From NCBI RefSeq assembly GCF_963855985.1, contig NC_087109.1:4174001-4238000 (forward strand): DNA of 64,000 nucleotides. The letters run 5' to 3'. Origin of the DNA: Ostrinia nubilalis (lineage: Eukaryota > Arthropoda > Insecta > Lepidoptera > Crambidae). Of the stretch, positions 12,401 to 24,400 are shown piece after piece. Below the pieces are notes generated by a model, which did not search any database, was not told the origin of the DNA, and saw nothing but the letters and a program-made list of their open reading frames with translations. The translations under genes and the position numbers were made by a program. Position 1 is the first letter of the stretch; every line of letters starts with the position of its first letter.

Positions 12401-15400
12401 AAAGTGACAAGCTGATTGAAGGTAAGTCACTATCTATCATCGAAATGCTCTATAGATTGTTGAATAAGCTTTAGATAGTTACTGGCGGGAACGAAACGAC
12501 AATAGGTATCTTGCTGTTGTCTTTGTCTAAGTGTTATGGCTTTCTCTTTCTTTTGAAGGCGTCAGTGACATTTGTGAATTTGGCCCATGGTAGATACTTT
12601 AAGATCCTAAGCTGGAACCCCGCGTCCAGTATTCTCCGTAGCGTAAGTTTCTTAATGCTTTCTTTGTCTAAATGGTGTTGCTGTCTCTTTCTGTCTCTGT
12701 TAGTGACTTACGATTGTAGACTATGTAGACCCACGCCAAAGGCACTCTTGTGGCCGTCGCCTTAAGGTACGTATTGCCTTAGCGTCCCGCGTCACACGCA
12801 GACATCGGCGGCCTGACGCCGGGCTCGATGCCGCCGCACTCGGCCGCGCTGGCGCAAGAGGGCGCGGCCTTCCGCTCGCTCCTGCTCGTGGACGGGGGGC
12901 GGCTCAATGAGGAGGAGCTGGTTGAAGGTCAGTGGGGCGTACGTGGGGAATACGCGGGGCGTACGTGGGGAATATGCGGGGCGTACGTGGGGGATACGCG
13001 GGGCATTCGTAGGGCGTACGTGGGGAATACGCGGGGCATTCGTGCGGCGTACGTGGGGAATACGCGGGGCATTCGTGGGGGATGCGCGGGGCATTCGTGA
13101 GTCGTACGTGGGGCTTACGCGGGGTACTTACGCGGTCAGAGTCAGGCGCGGTCAGAGTCAGGCGCGGTCAGAGTCAGGCGCGGTCAGAGTCAGGCACGGT
13201 CAGAGATAGATACTCAGAGGGCAATTTGGCATGTGAGACGTGCGTGCTAATAGTAGCTGCCTGTTCATCATGTACTAGATTCTTCAAAAGTGACCAGCTC
13301 TGAAGGTAAGTCACTATTTTTCATTGAAATGCTCGATAGATCGTTGAATAAGCTTTAGATAGTTACTGGCGGAAACGAAACGACAATGTGAATAGTGACT
13401 TGTTGTTGTCTCTGTCTAAATGCTATAGCTTTCTCTATATTTTGAAGGCGTCAGTGACATTTGTGCATTTGGCCCATGGTAGGTAGACAGTATAAGATCT
13501 TGTCCTAAGTTTGAACCAGCGTCCGCGTATTTTCTTAGTGCTTTCTTTGTCTAAATGGTGTTGCTGTCTCTTTCTGTCTCTGTTAGTGACTTATGATTGT
13601 GATCCACGCCAAAAGCACTCTTGTGGCCGTCGCCTTAAGGTACGTATTGCCTTAGCGTCCCGCGTCACACGCAGACATCGGCGGCCTGACGCCGGGCTCG
13701 ATGCCGCCGCACTCGGCCGCGCTGGCGCAAGAGAGCGCGGCCTTCCGCTCGCTCCTGCTCGTGGACGGGGGGCGGCTCAATGAGGAGCTGGTTGAAGGTC
13801 AGTGGGGCGTACGTGGGGAATACGCGGGGCATTCGTGGGGCGTATGTAGGGAATACGCGGGGCATTCGTGGGGAATACGTGGGGTGGCGGGGCATTCGTG
13901 GGGAATACGCGGGACATTCGTTGGGCGTACGCGGGGCATTCATGGGGCGTACGTGGGGAATTCGCGGGGCATTCTTGGGGCGTACGTGGGAAATACGCGG
14001 GGTATTCGTGGGGCGTACGTGGGGCTTACGCGGGGAACTTACGACATCGGGTCACATAAGTGGAGCATTCATGGGGCGTACGTGGGACTTACGTGGGGCG
14101 TTCGAAAAAGTATGATGACGACATCATAAGCCGCTCACGCTGCGTAGCTATTTATAGGAATTTATCCTAGTTCCTATATTCTAGGCTCTGCTTTCCATTG
14201 TCTCGTGTACATAATTTATGATCCATTAAATGCGACTAGACTCAAGGTAATCCCGCTCTATAGTCACAAGAAGCTCACTAAAAGTTAGTGACTCTTAAGT
14301 CAGTCGGGATTACGCTCTAAAGAATGCTCTTACTGCTGTCTTTTTATACACGTTACTGATGTCTTTTTATATCTTCAAACAACTGAAGACCCATCAGTGA
14401 CTTGTGATAGTAGTGTGGTGAGAGTATAAGATCTTGTCCTAAGTTTGAACCCGCGTATTTTCCGTGGCGTAAGTTTCTTAGTGCTTTCTTTGTCTAAATG
14501 GTGTTGCTGCCTCTTTCTGTCTCAGTTAGTGACTTGTGATTGTGACCCACGCCAAAAGCACTCTTGTGCCCTTCGCCTTAAGGTACGTATTGCCGCGGCG
14601 TCCCGCGTCACACGCAGACATCGGCGGCCTGACGCCGGGCTCGATGCCGCCGCACTCGGCCGCGCTGGCGCAAGAGGGCGCGGCCTTCCGCTCGCTCCTG
14701 CTCGTGGACGGGGGGCGGCTCAATGAGGAGCAGCTGGTTGAAGGTCAGTGGGGCGTACGTGGGGAATACGCGGGGCATTCGTGGGGAATACGCGGGGCGT
14801 ACGTGAGAAATACGCGGGGCATTCGTGGGCCGTACGTGGGGAATACGCGGGGCATTCGTGAGTCGTACGTGGGGCTTACGCGGGGTACTTACGCAGTCAG
14901 AGTCAGGCGCGGTCAGAGTCAGACACGGTCAGAGTCAGGCAAGGACAGAGTCAGGCACAGTCAGAGTTAGATACTCAGAGGGCAATGAGGCATGTGTGAG
15001 ACGTGCGTGCTAATAGTAGCTGCCTGTGCATCATGTGGACTAGATCATCCAAAAGTGACAAGCTGATTGAAGGTAAGTCACTATCTTTCATCGAAATGCT
15101 CGATAGATCGTTGAATAAGCTTTAGATAGATACTAATGGGAACGAAACGACAATAGGTAAAGTATCTTGCTGTTGTCTTTGTCTAAATATTATGGCTTTC
15201 TCTTTCTTTTGAAGGCGTCAGTGATATTTGTGCATTTGGCCCAGCATGGTAGAGAGTATATTAAGATCTTGTTCTAAGTTTGAACCTGCGTCCGCGTATT
15301 TTCTTAGTGCTTTCTTTGTCTAAATGGTGTTGCTGCCTCTTTCTGTCTCTGTTAGTGACTTATGATTGTGACCCACGCCAAAGGCACTCTTGTGCCCGTC

Positions 15401-18400
15401 GCCTTAAGGTATGTATTTCCGTGGCATCCACGGTGAAAGCACTCTGGTACCCAGCGCCTCTTTCTATCTACTACTGTGACCAATAAGTGACTTGTGATTG
15501 TGACCCACGCCAAAGGCACTCTTGTGGCCGTCGCCTTAAGGTACGTATTGCCTTAGCGTCCCGCGTCACACGCAGACATCGGCGGCCTGACGCCGGGCTC
15601 GATGCCGCCGCACTCGGCCGCGCTGGCGCAAGAGGGCGCGGCCTTCCGCTCGCTCCTGCTCGTGGACGGGGGGCGGCTCAATGAGGAGGAGCTGGTTGAA
15701 GGTCAGCGGGGCGTACGTGGGGAATACGCGGGGCATTCGTGGGGCATACGCGTGACACTCGTGGGGAATACGTGGGGAATTCGCGGGGCATTCGTGCGGC
15801 GTACGTGGGTAATACGCGGGGCATTCGTGGGGGATACGCGGGGCATTCGTGAGTCGTACGTGGGGCTTACGCGGGGTACTTACGCGGTCAGAGTCAGGCG
15901 CGGTCAGAATCAGGCACAATCAGAGTTAGATACTCAGAGGGCAATTTGGCATGTGAGACGTGCGTGCTAATGGTAGCTGCATGTGCATCATGTGAACTAG
16001 ATCCTTCACAAGTGACCAGCTCACTGAAGGTAAGTCACTCTCTTAGATTGACCGAAATTCTCGCTAGATTGTTGTAACTAGGCTCTAGCTTGATACTAAG
16101 GTAACCAAAACGGTCTTGTTGTTGTCTCTGTCTAAATCTTGTAGCAGTCTCTTTCTTTTGGATGCGTCAGTGCCATGTGATTTCCACCCATGGTGGAGAC
16201 ACTGGTAGGATTTTAGTGACTAAGATAATGCCGCTGCTAAATTGGAACTGCGCCGAATATTCTACGTAGTGTAAGTTTCATATTGCGTCTGTCTTAATTT
16301 TGTCGTTCTCTTTCTGTCTTCAAACTTTTATGAACAACTGCTGTAGAAGCGTCCGTCATGCTAGTAACTTTTGCCATTGGGGCCCATGGTAAAAGCACTC
16401 TTGTGCCCGTCGCCTTAAGGTACGTATTGCCGTGGCGTCCCGCGTCAGCACGCAGACATCGGCGGCCTGACGCCGATACTGGCCGGAACGAAACAACAAT
16501 AGGTATCTTGCTGTTGTCTTTGTCTAAGTGTTATGGCTTTCTCTTTCTTTTGAAGGCGTCAGTGACAGTTGTGCATTTAGCCCATGGTAGATACTTTAAG
16601 ATCCTAAGTTGGAACCCCGCGTCCAGTATTCTCCGTAGCGTTTAAGTTTCTTAGTGCTTTCTTTGTCTAAATGGTGTTGCTGCCTCTTTCTGTCTCTGTT
16701 AGTGACTTACGATTGTAGACCATGTAGACCCATAGCAAAGGCACTCTTGTGCCCGTCGCCCTAAGGTACGTATTGCCTTAGCGTCCCGCGTCACACGCAG
16801 ACATCGGCGGCCTGACGCCGGGCTCGATGCCGCCGCACTCGGCCGCGCTGGCGCAAGAGGGCGCGGCCTTCCGCTCGCTCCTGCTCGTGGACGGGGGGCG
16901 GCTCAATGAGGAGCAGCTGGTTGAAGGTCAGTGGGGCATACGTGGGGAATACGTGGAGCATTCGTGGGGAATACGCGGGGCATTCGTGGGGCATACGCGG
17001 GGCATTCGTGGGGCGTATGTAGAGAATACGCGGGGCATTCGTGCGGCGTACGTGGGGAACACGCGGGGCATTCTTGGGGCGTACGTGGGGCTTACGCGGG
17101 AAACTTACGACGACAGCAGGTCACTTGAGTGGAGCATTCATGGGGCGTACGTGAGACTGACGTGGGGTGTTCGAAAAAGTATGAGGACGACATCATAAGC
17201 CGCTCACGCTGCGTAGCTATTTGTAGGAATTTATCCTAGTTCCTGTACTCTAGGCTCTGCTTTCCATTGTCTCGTGTAATATGATCCATTAAATGCGTCT
17301 AGACTCAAGGTAACCCCGCTCTATAGTCATAAGAAGCTCACTAAATGTTAGTGACTCTCTTAAGTCAGTCGGGATTACGCTCTAAAGAATGCTCTTACTG
17401 CTGTCTTTTTATATCTTCAAACAACTGAAGACCCTTCAGTGACTTGTGATTGTGACCCACGCCAGGCTCTAGCTAGATATTAACGTAAACGAAACGGTCT
17501 CGTTGTTGTCTCTGTCTAAAGCTTGTAGTTGTCTCTTTCTTTTGGATGCGTCAGTGCCATGTGATTTCGACCCATGGTAGAAACACTGGTATGATTGATT
17601 AGTGACTAAGATAATGCCTTTCCCAAAGCTGGAACTGCGCTGGGTATTCTTCGTAGTGTAAGTTTCTTATTGCCGTCTCTGTCTGTAGAAGCGTCCGTCA
17701 TGCTAGTAACTTTTGCGATTGTGGCCCATGGTAAAAGCACTCTTGTGCCCGTCGCCTTAAGGTATGTATTGCCGTGGCTTCCCCCGGGCACCACGCAGAC
17801 ATCGGCGGCCTGACGCCGATACTGGCCGGAACGAAACGACAATAGGTATCTTGCTGTTGTCTTTGTCTAAATGTTATGGCTTTCTCTTTCTTTTGAAGGC
17901 GTCAGTGACATTTGTGAATTTGGCCCATGGTAGATACTTTAAGCTAAGCTGGAACCCCGCGTCCAGTATTCTCCGTAGCGTTTAAGTTTCTTAGTGCTTT
18001 CTTTGTCTAAATGGTGTTGCTGCCTCTTTCTGTCTCTGTTAGTGACTTATGATTGTGACCCACGCCAAAGGCACTCTTGTGCCCGTCGCCCTAAGGTACG
18101 TATTGCCTTAGCGTCCCGCGTCACACGCAGACATCGGCGGCCTGACGCCGGGCTCGATGCCGCCGCACTCGGCCGCGCTGGCGCAAGAGGGCGCGGCCTT
18201 CCGCTCGCTCCTGCTCGTGGACGGGGGGCGGCTCAATGAGGAGCAGCTGGTTGAAGGTCAGTGGGGCGTACGTGGGGCATTCGTGGGGCGTACGTGGGGA
18301 ATACGCGGGACACTCGTGGGGCTTACGCGGGGCATTCGTGGGGTGTACGTGGGGAATTCGCGGGGCATTCTTGGGGCGTACGTGACAAATACGCGGGGTA

Positions 18401-21400
18401 TTCGTGGGGCGTACGTGGGGCTTACGCGGGACTTACGTGGGGCGTTCGAAAAAGTATGACGACGACATCATAAGCCGCTCACGCTGCGTAGCTATTTATA
18501 GGAATTTATCCTAGTTCCTATATTCTAGACTGCTTTCCATTGTCTCTTATAATATGATCGTTCATGGGGCCTAAGTGGGGAATACACGGGGAATTAGTAG
18601 TTCATTCGTAGAACTTACGAGAGTCGTTCGCCAAAAGTATGGCGACGTCAATCTGCGCATGCCATTATTTAGTAATTTACCGTTAGTTACTGAACTCTAG
18701 CCGCTGTTGTCCTCTGATGACTAGATGCGTCAAAAGTGACCTGACCTCAAGACCAGCCCGCCATATAGGGATGAGCTAATAATATAGCTAAAGAGCTCAC
18801 ACAAGGTGAGTTGCTCTCTTGGATCACTTGGGACTAAAGAATGCTCTTACTACTGTCTCTTTCTCTCTCTTAACTTCTGTTGACCCATTAGTGACTTGAG
18901 ATTGTAACCTACGGAAAGGCACTCAGGCACTCTTGTGAGCAGCGCCTTAAAATAAACCTCGCCCGATATTTACGAATATGAATCTAAACTTATTTCTTTC
19001 TTCTCTCTGTAGGACTCATGAAGCCAGGCAAGGAACCAGGCTGCTCTGGGACAAGAAATCTGGCTGACAACCTTTCAGATTTGAAGGCACAAGTAGCTGC
19101 TAACCAAAGGGTAAGTAAATAAAAGCGAATACCTATACAGTTTGTCTGGGCAGAGTAAATACAAATGAGTAGGTCATCTTCATAGAAACGCACCGAGCGC
19201 GGTTTGTATGTGAGCGCGCCAATACGTATGCGGCGCGCACGCACACACTGACAAAATACAAACCGCGCTCGGGCGTTTCTATGAAGATGACCTACTCATT
19301 TGTATTTACTCTGGTCCGGGCATGTAGTGATTTAAGATTTTCATTTTTAGTTTTCACCTCTTCCTTCAAAAACAAGTGATAGCGTGGGTAGATTGACACT
19401 AATAAGCAAAAATTTTATATCATGCGATAGCCAATAAAATTATCTATTAGTAGAAGCTATCGCATGATATAAAATATTTGCTTATTAAGGGGGTGCAGCG
19501 CGGACGAAAAACTACGATTTGATAGCCGAGCTAGCGGTGGCGCAACGAACTAACACGATCACACACAAACTGATTTACAGAGTAGAGACGCAAGACAGAG
19601 CAAAACATGTATTTTCACTAATTTTGCTAAGCAAAAAATTGATTTATAATAGTAGGGAATTTAGTGCAATGATTTGTATGGAGACCCCTCCACTTTGGTA
19701 TAGAAGGCTCATTTTTGCACCAGTTGTTCCTTGGGTGCTCCTGAGTAGATTTCCGTCGGTAGACATCGGGAGCCCCCCCTGTGGTAGCAGGGGGAGGGGG
19801 GGCAAGTTTCCTTCTGCCGCGCTTCACTTTAAGGCCCATATCTTCAAAACTATGGGTATTAGGGCAAGTGTGGTGTCATTTTCGGATAATTAAAGGATGG
19901 CGAATTCATTTCTAGAACAAACTTTTTGCCTTTTCATACAAAAAAATAGAAATATGGAGTAAAATTCACAAAAACCAAAAAGTAGTTTTTTAAAAAAACG
20001 TCGTTTACTTTTAAACCACTGGAGATAATCTAATAAAAAAATATGTCCTGAAAGCTACATTTATCAGGATTATAAATATATACCATTGTATGGTACTTTT
20101 TTTGAAAAAAGTAGGTGAAAAAAAATGTTTCTTCAGGACACAGCGGGCGAATTTTAATGCGCGTCGGAAAAAAATATTTATTTTATCCATGAATGCATAC
20201 TATTTGGTTCATAAGCAAGTAAAGATTATTATTTTAGAATTTCTTTAGAGTTCCTGGCACATCATGCTACCATGATTTGTATTTTTTCTTCAATTAATTT
20301 TGAGCTCTATGTGTAAGACATAAGGTTGAAAATAGTTTAAATACATTGTATTATTGAAAATGTCATAAGAAGAAAGCACTAAATAAAGAACTTGAATTTG
20401 TCTAAAATTGTAATGATTATTATTATTATTTTAATTAACATTTTTATTTCTACATACTATTGTACCTGTGATAACGGAAAGGTAAGTGTGAGGCAAGAGA
20501 GGATTGATATTATCATAGTACGGGAGATTATTTTTAGCACAAAGGCTACGGCTGTGACCATTATAGTTGTTTTTTCAGACAGCACCAGCTTCTGCACTAC
20601 TTCTTTCCAGGCAAGCTTCGGCAGCTACGGGCAATAGGTCCATGTAGGCTCCATGTTGCTATCGATTCTGGTCCACCCCCAACCAGTCGGGTAAAGGGAA
20701 GACTGAGTCGGTTGCTTGCAACTGACCCTATACGCGAACCCCTTGAACCAACTAAATTTTAAATAATTTGAAAAAATCATAAGGACATAAATACTGCCCT
20801 TGATATACTGATACAAAACTGCCTAGTTTGGTGGGCACTTACAGCACTCGTCCATAGTCAAGCATGTAGTAATAAACACAGTGAACGTTTAAGGAGGTTT
20901 GCTACAGTATTTCAAACTGAATTCTACGCTATAATTATGTGTGCACTATAAACAGGGGTGTAAGAAACGCAATATTTACATCCTTAGCCACAGCCAGGCA
21001 GCACTCAAACAAATCCATCGCCTCAGTGAAGGTTGAGTCTAGAATTAGGTATTCTAGATGCAATCTTAAAGATGAACACACTCTGAAGGCATGACAAAGT
21101 GTCCCTAATGTGGGATACCTGGACATACACGGATCGAATGCAATGAGAGAGCCGACAGTCTAGCGAGACAAGGGTCAGAGACGATACCTATTGGGTCAGA
21201 ACTGATAGTACCTTTATCTAAAAGCTTAGGTACCTCATGGCCATAATATGGCCATATCCAAGAATAACAGGGCTGAATGGGAAAGCTCCAACGATATAAG
21301 CCTCTCCAAATCATTCCTAAAGGGAAATACAGGGTCATGAAGAAAACTTTTCAAAGGTATGCCCAAGCAATTACAGGTACGCAAACTGGGCATTATGGAA

Positions 21401-24400
21401 CGAATCACATGTCCCACAAAATGGGCCTAACAACAGAAGCTCTCGAGCATGTGGAATGCAATGTGGAGTCCATGAAACACTTAATACTGTAAGGATGGGT
21501 CTGCTTGGGTCAGCATATCCGGCATCAGAAGACTATTAGGTGGCTTTCACTCAGACGCTTAATTCACTTAACTAATGGATAGGATTTTTTTGGATGATAG
21601 GGAATAAAAAAGGGAGAATAAAGATCCTAATGGGTCGCTGTGGACTACGCTTAGGTATGACCCTACATAAAATAACCCAGACAGCTTTGTTTCAGCATTG
21701 GCTACTGGCAGTATATCAAGGGGTTCGCGTATAGGATCAGTTGCAAGCAACCGACTCAGTCTTCCATTTATCCGACTGGTTGGGTGTGGACCAGAGTCGA
21801 TAGCAACATGGAGCCTACATGGACCGATTTGCCCGTAGCTGCCGAAGCTTGCCTGGAAATGGTGAGATGTAAGTGCAAGAAGTAGTGCAGAAGCTGGTGC
21901 TGTCTGAAAAAACAATTATAATGGTCACAGCCGTAGCCTTTGTGTTAAAAATAATCTCCCGTACTATGATAATATCAATCCTCACTTTCCTCACACTTAC
22001 CTTTCCGTTATCACTGGTACAATAGTATGTAGATATAAAAATGTTAATTAAAATAATAATAATAATCATTACACGTTTAGACAAATTCAAGTTCTTTATT
22101 TAGTGCTTTCTTCTTATGATATTTTCATTAATACAATGTAATTAAACTATGTATTTTCAACCTTATGTCTTACACATAGAGTTCAAAATATATTGAAGAA
22201 AAAATACAAATCATGGTAGCATGATGTGCCAGGAACTCTAAATAAATTCTAAAATAATAATCTTTACTTGCTTATGAACCAAATAGTATGAATTCATGAA
22301 TAAAATAATTTTTTTTTTCCGACGCGCATTAAAATTCGCCCGCTGTGTCCTGAAGAAAAAATTTTTTTCATGTACTTTTGTCAATAAAAGTACCATACAA
22401 TGGTATATATTTATAATCCTGATAAATGTAGCTTTCAGGACATATTTTTTTTATTAGATTATCTCCAGTGGTTTAAAAGTAAACGACATTTATTTAAAAA
22501 AAATACTTTTTGGTTTTTGTGAATTTTACTCCATATTTCTATTTTTTTGTATGAAAAGGCAAAAACTTTGTTCTAGAAATGAATTCGCCATCCTTTAATT
22601 ATCCGAAAATGACACCACACTTGCCCTAATACCCATAGTTTTGAAGATATGGGCCTTAAAGTGAAGCGCGGCAGAAGGAAACTTGCCCCCCCTCCCCCTG
22701 CTACCACAGGGGGGGCTCCCGATGTCTACCAACGGAAATCTACTCAGGAGCACCCAAAGAACAACTGGTGCAAAAATGAGCCTTCTATACCAAAGTGGAG
22801 GGGTTCTTGCACTAAATTCCCTACTATAATACGTAAAGGATGGTTAGGTGTTTTAACTAGGAATAAAGAAGATTAGATTTTTGTTAGTAGGTATTGCTGC
22901 GAAAGTACTGGATCGATTTGAAAAGTTCTAACACCAATAAAATCCTATATTATTTCTTCTGATGAACTAGACGTTAAAAAAGATTTATTTATTTATTTAT
23001 TAAAAGAGTATTTTTCCTGCCTTATCTTTCAAATTGGTAATTCATTATAATTACGTAGTTACTTGCTTTTGCTCGCGGTTTCGACCATGAATTCAGTTTC
23101 TCACAGTAGGTACTTAATATTGCACTGATTGAAGTTTTTTCTTTTAATTCTTTTAATGAACTCTTAGTATATCGTTTTAAATTATAATCTATACTTTACC
23201 TGTATAGAATTAAAGTAAATACGATAAAGTTCTTGCAACTCACGAAGTCGAGTGAGCTTTATTGGTGTGTGGACGTGTTCACATAACGATATAACTATAT
23301 ACGACGATGCACATAGCCAAAGTGTAATGTCATGTAATGTCTATGAAAACTTTTGAAAAACAGTGTGTAGCGACACAATGTAAAGCTCACACGCCTTCGT
23401 GAAATGTAACATAGTTTTTGCCTGAAAACATCCATCTATTCATCCGTCATTGCATTACTTTTACATTTATAATATGTATTAGTAATAGGATAGAGCCCAA
23501 ACTCAATGAAAAAAAATCTTCTTAATAAATTGTCACATTTATGACATTTGGCTTGTACGATATTTTGTTAATGTTTATATTTTATGAAAAACTTTTCTCA
23601 TTTAACTTCCATATTTTTATTCCAGAATTTGTCATCCATCCGTATTAGGGCTTGGGATCATCGCTCCGCTCATCTTCGTAGAACGTCTATACATATCAGA
23701 ACATAATCTGTATGCTAAAACAGATGTTCTGATGGCGCAAGTACACTATGCGGGAAATTGGCCAAGACGTAATAGTGTGAACACCATCTGGGTTACTTCT
23801 CCTTCTCCTCCCCTTCCCCACCTGTGCCCCACCCGTGGGCCGTGGGTCGCATACTTCAGTGTGCGGTCTAGCGCTTCGACTTGGACAATTTGTCGCATAG
23901 TGTACTTGCATGGCGAAACATGTAAGGTTTAATAAGACAAGTTACTTGCTCTAGTGCAGTGTATCCCATAGGTACATGAAACATTATAACTGCTCACGAT
24001 TTATTCTAATTGAGTGTGATTTCTTTGCTACTTTGTAGAGTACATGTATTACTAATAGTAGTACTTCTCTAATTGCATTACTCATTTACCATACCAAGTA
24101 AAGAGTAAGGATGACAACCGTATTTTATTCTCAAATATATTTTAGATTGCTGAAATGCAACCAAATGAAGAATTTTGATGTAAAAGTTCTTGGATTTGCT
24201 AAAACAAACATGAAATTTTCAAGTCAATATCCGTTTATTGGATTCGATTCTTTCTCGTAATTATTAAAAAAAGAAACCTGAATATTTTAGCCTTAAGATG
24301 CTTCTTCACTAGGAGCATTCACATGTAATGTCACAATCAATTCAATCAACACGTTATTACTGTTTATATTGGTATGCTGAAAAAAGATACATTATTATGA

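Larger units (their letters stand above)
3630..18430 (+). repeat. G-rich 11-bp minisatellites, one block after each exon copy
   Basis: The units GTGGGGCGTAC, GTGGGGAATAC and GCGGGGCATTC alternate, so GGGG recurs every 11 nt with 7-nt spacers. Blocks lie at about 3630-3850, 4384-4490, 5096-5220, 5890-6016, 6774-6946, 7591-7740, 8988-9115, 9805-9890, 10495-10620, 11379-11485, 12202-12305, 12931-13135, 13801-14040, 14747-14895, 15705-15885, 16930-17100 and 18260-18430. Each begins within about five bases of a 5' splice donor. Block length differs between units. Long ORFs across the blocks ([15 protein letters not shown]) only reflect the 33-bp higher period, and I do not treat them as coding. 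Confidence 0.93.
3626..18560 (+). repeat. tandem array of exon + donor + minisatellite units inside OPLAH intron
   Basis: Sixteen complete and three truncated copies of the 3' part of the preceding exon recur at 690-1397 bp spacing. A unit holds the exon core (126 nt), its GTCAGT/GTTAGT donor, and a G-rich 11-bp minisatellite. Then follows either a (GTCAGAGTCAGGCGCG)n tract with a gatactcagagggcaattt block (tail A) or a gagtggagcattcatggggc block (tail B, after 3740, 7740, 14040, 17110 and 18430). Next comes a T-rich segment with several splice-like motifs and a stray copy of the exon's first ~30 nt. Units are highly similar, which implies recent amplification or homogenisation. Confidence 0.95.

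Noticed and set aside
3605..18459. Many ORFs of 60-144 codons across the array with [16 protein letters not shown] repeats or [20 protein letters not shown]
   Set aside because: They are readings of the 33-bp-period minisatellite or of the exon copies in wrong frames or on the wrong strand; none has its own start context or splice logic.
3626..18560. CRISPR-like array
   Set aside because: The repeats are tandem, with exon sequence inside and no unique spacers, and the locus is an intron of a eukaryotic gene.
18990..19244. 84-codon - strand ORF over the true exon at 19013
   Set aside because: It is the antisense shadow of the OPLAH exon plus MITE B.
19519..19893. 124-codon ORF in the left inverted arm
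   Set aside because: The matching right arm has frame-disturbing differences, and the peptide resembles no family I know; it is more likely repeat DNA.
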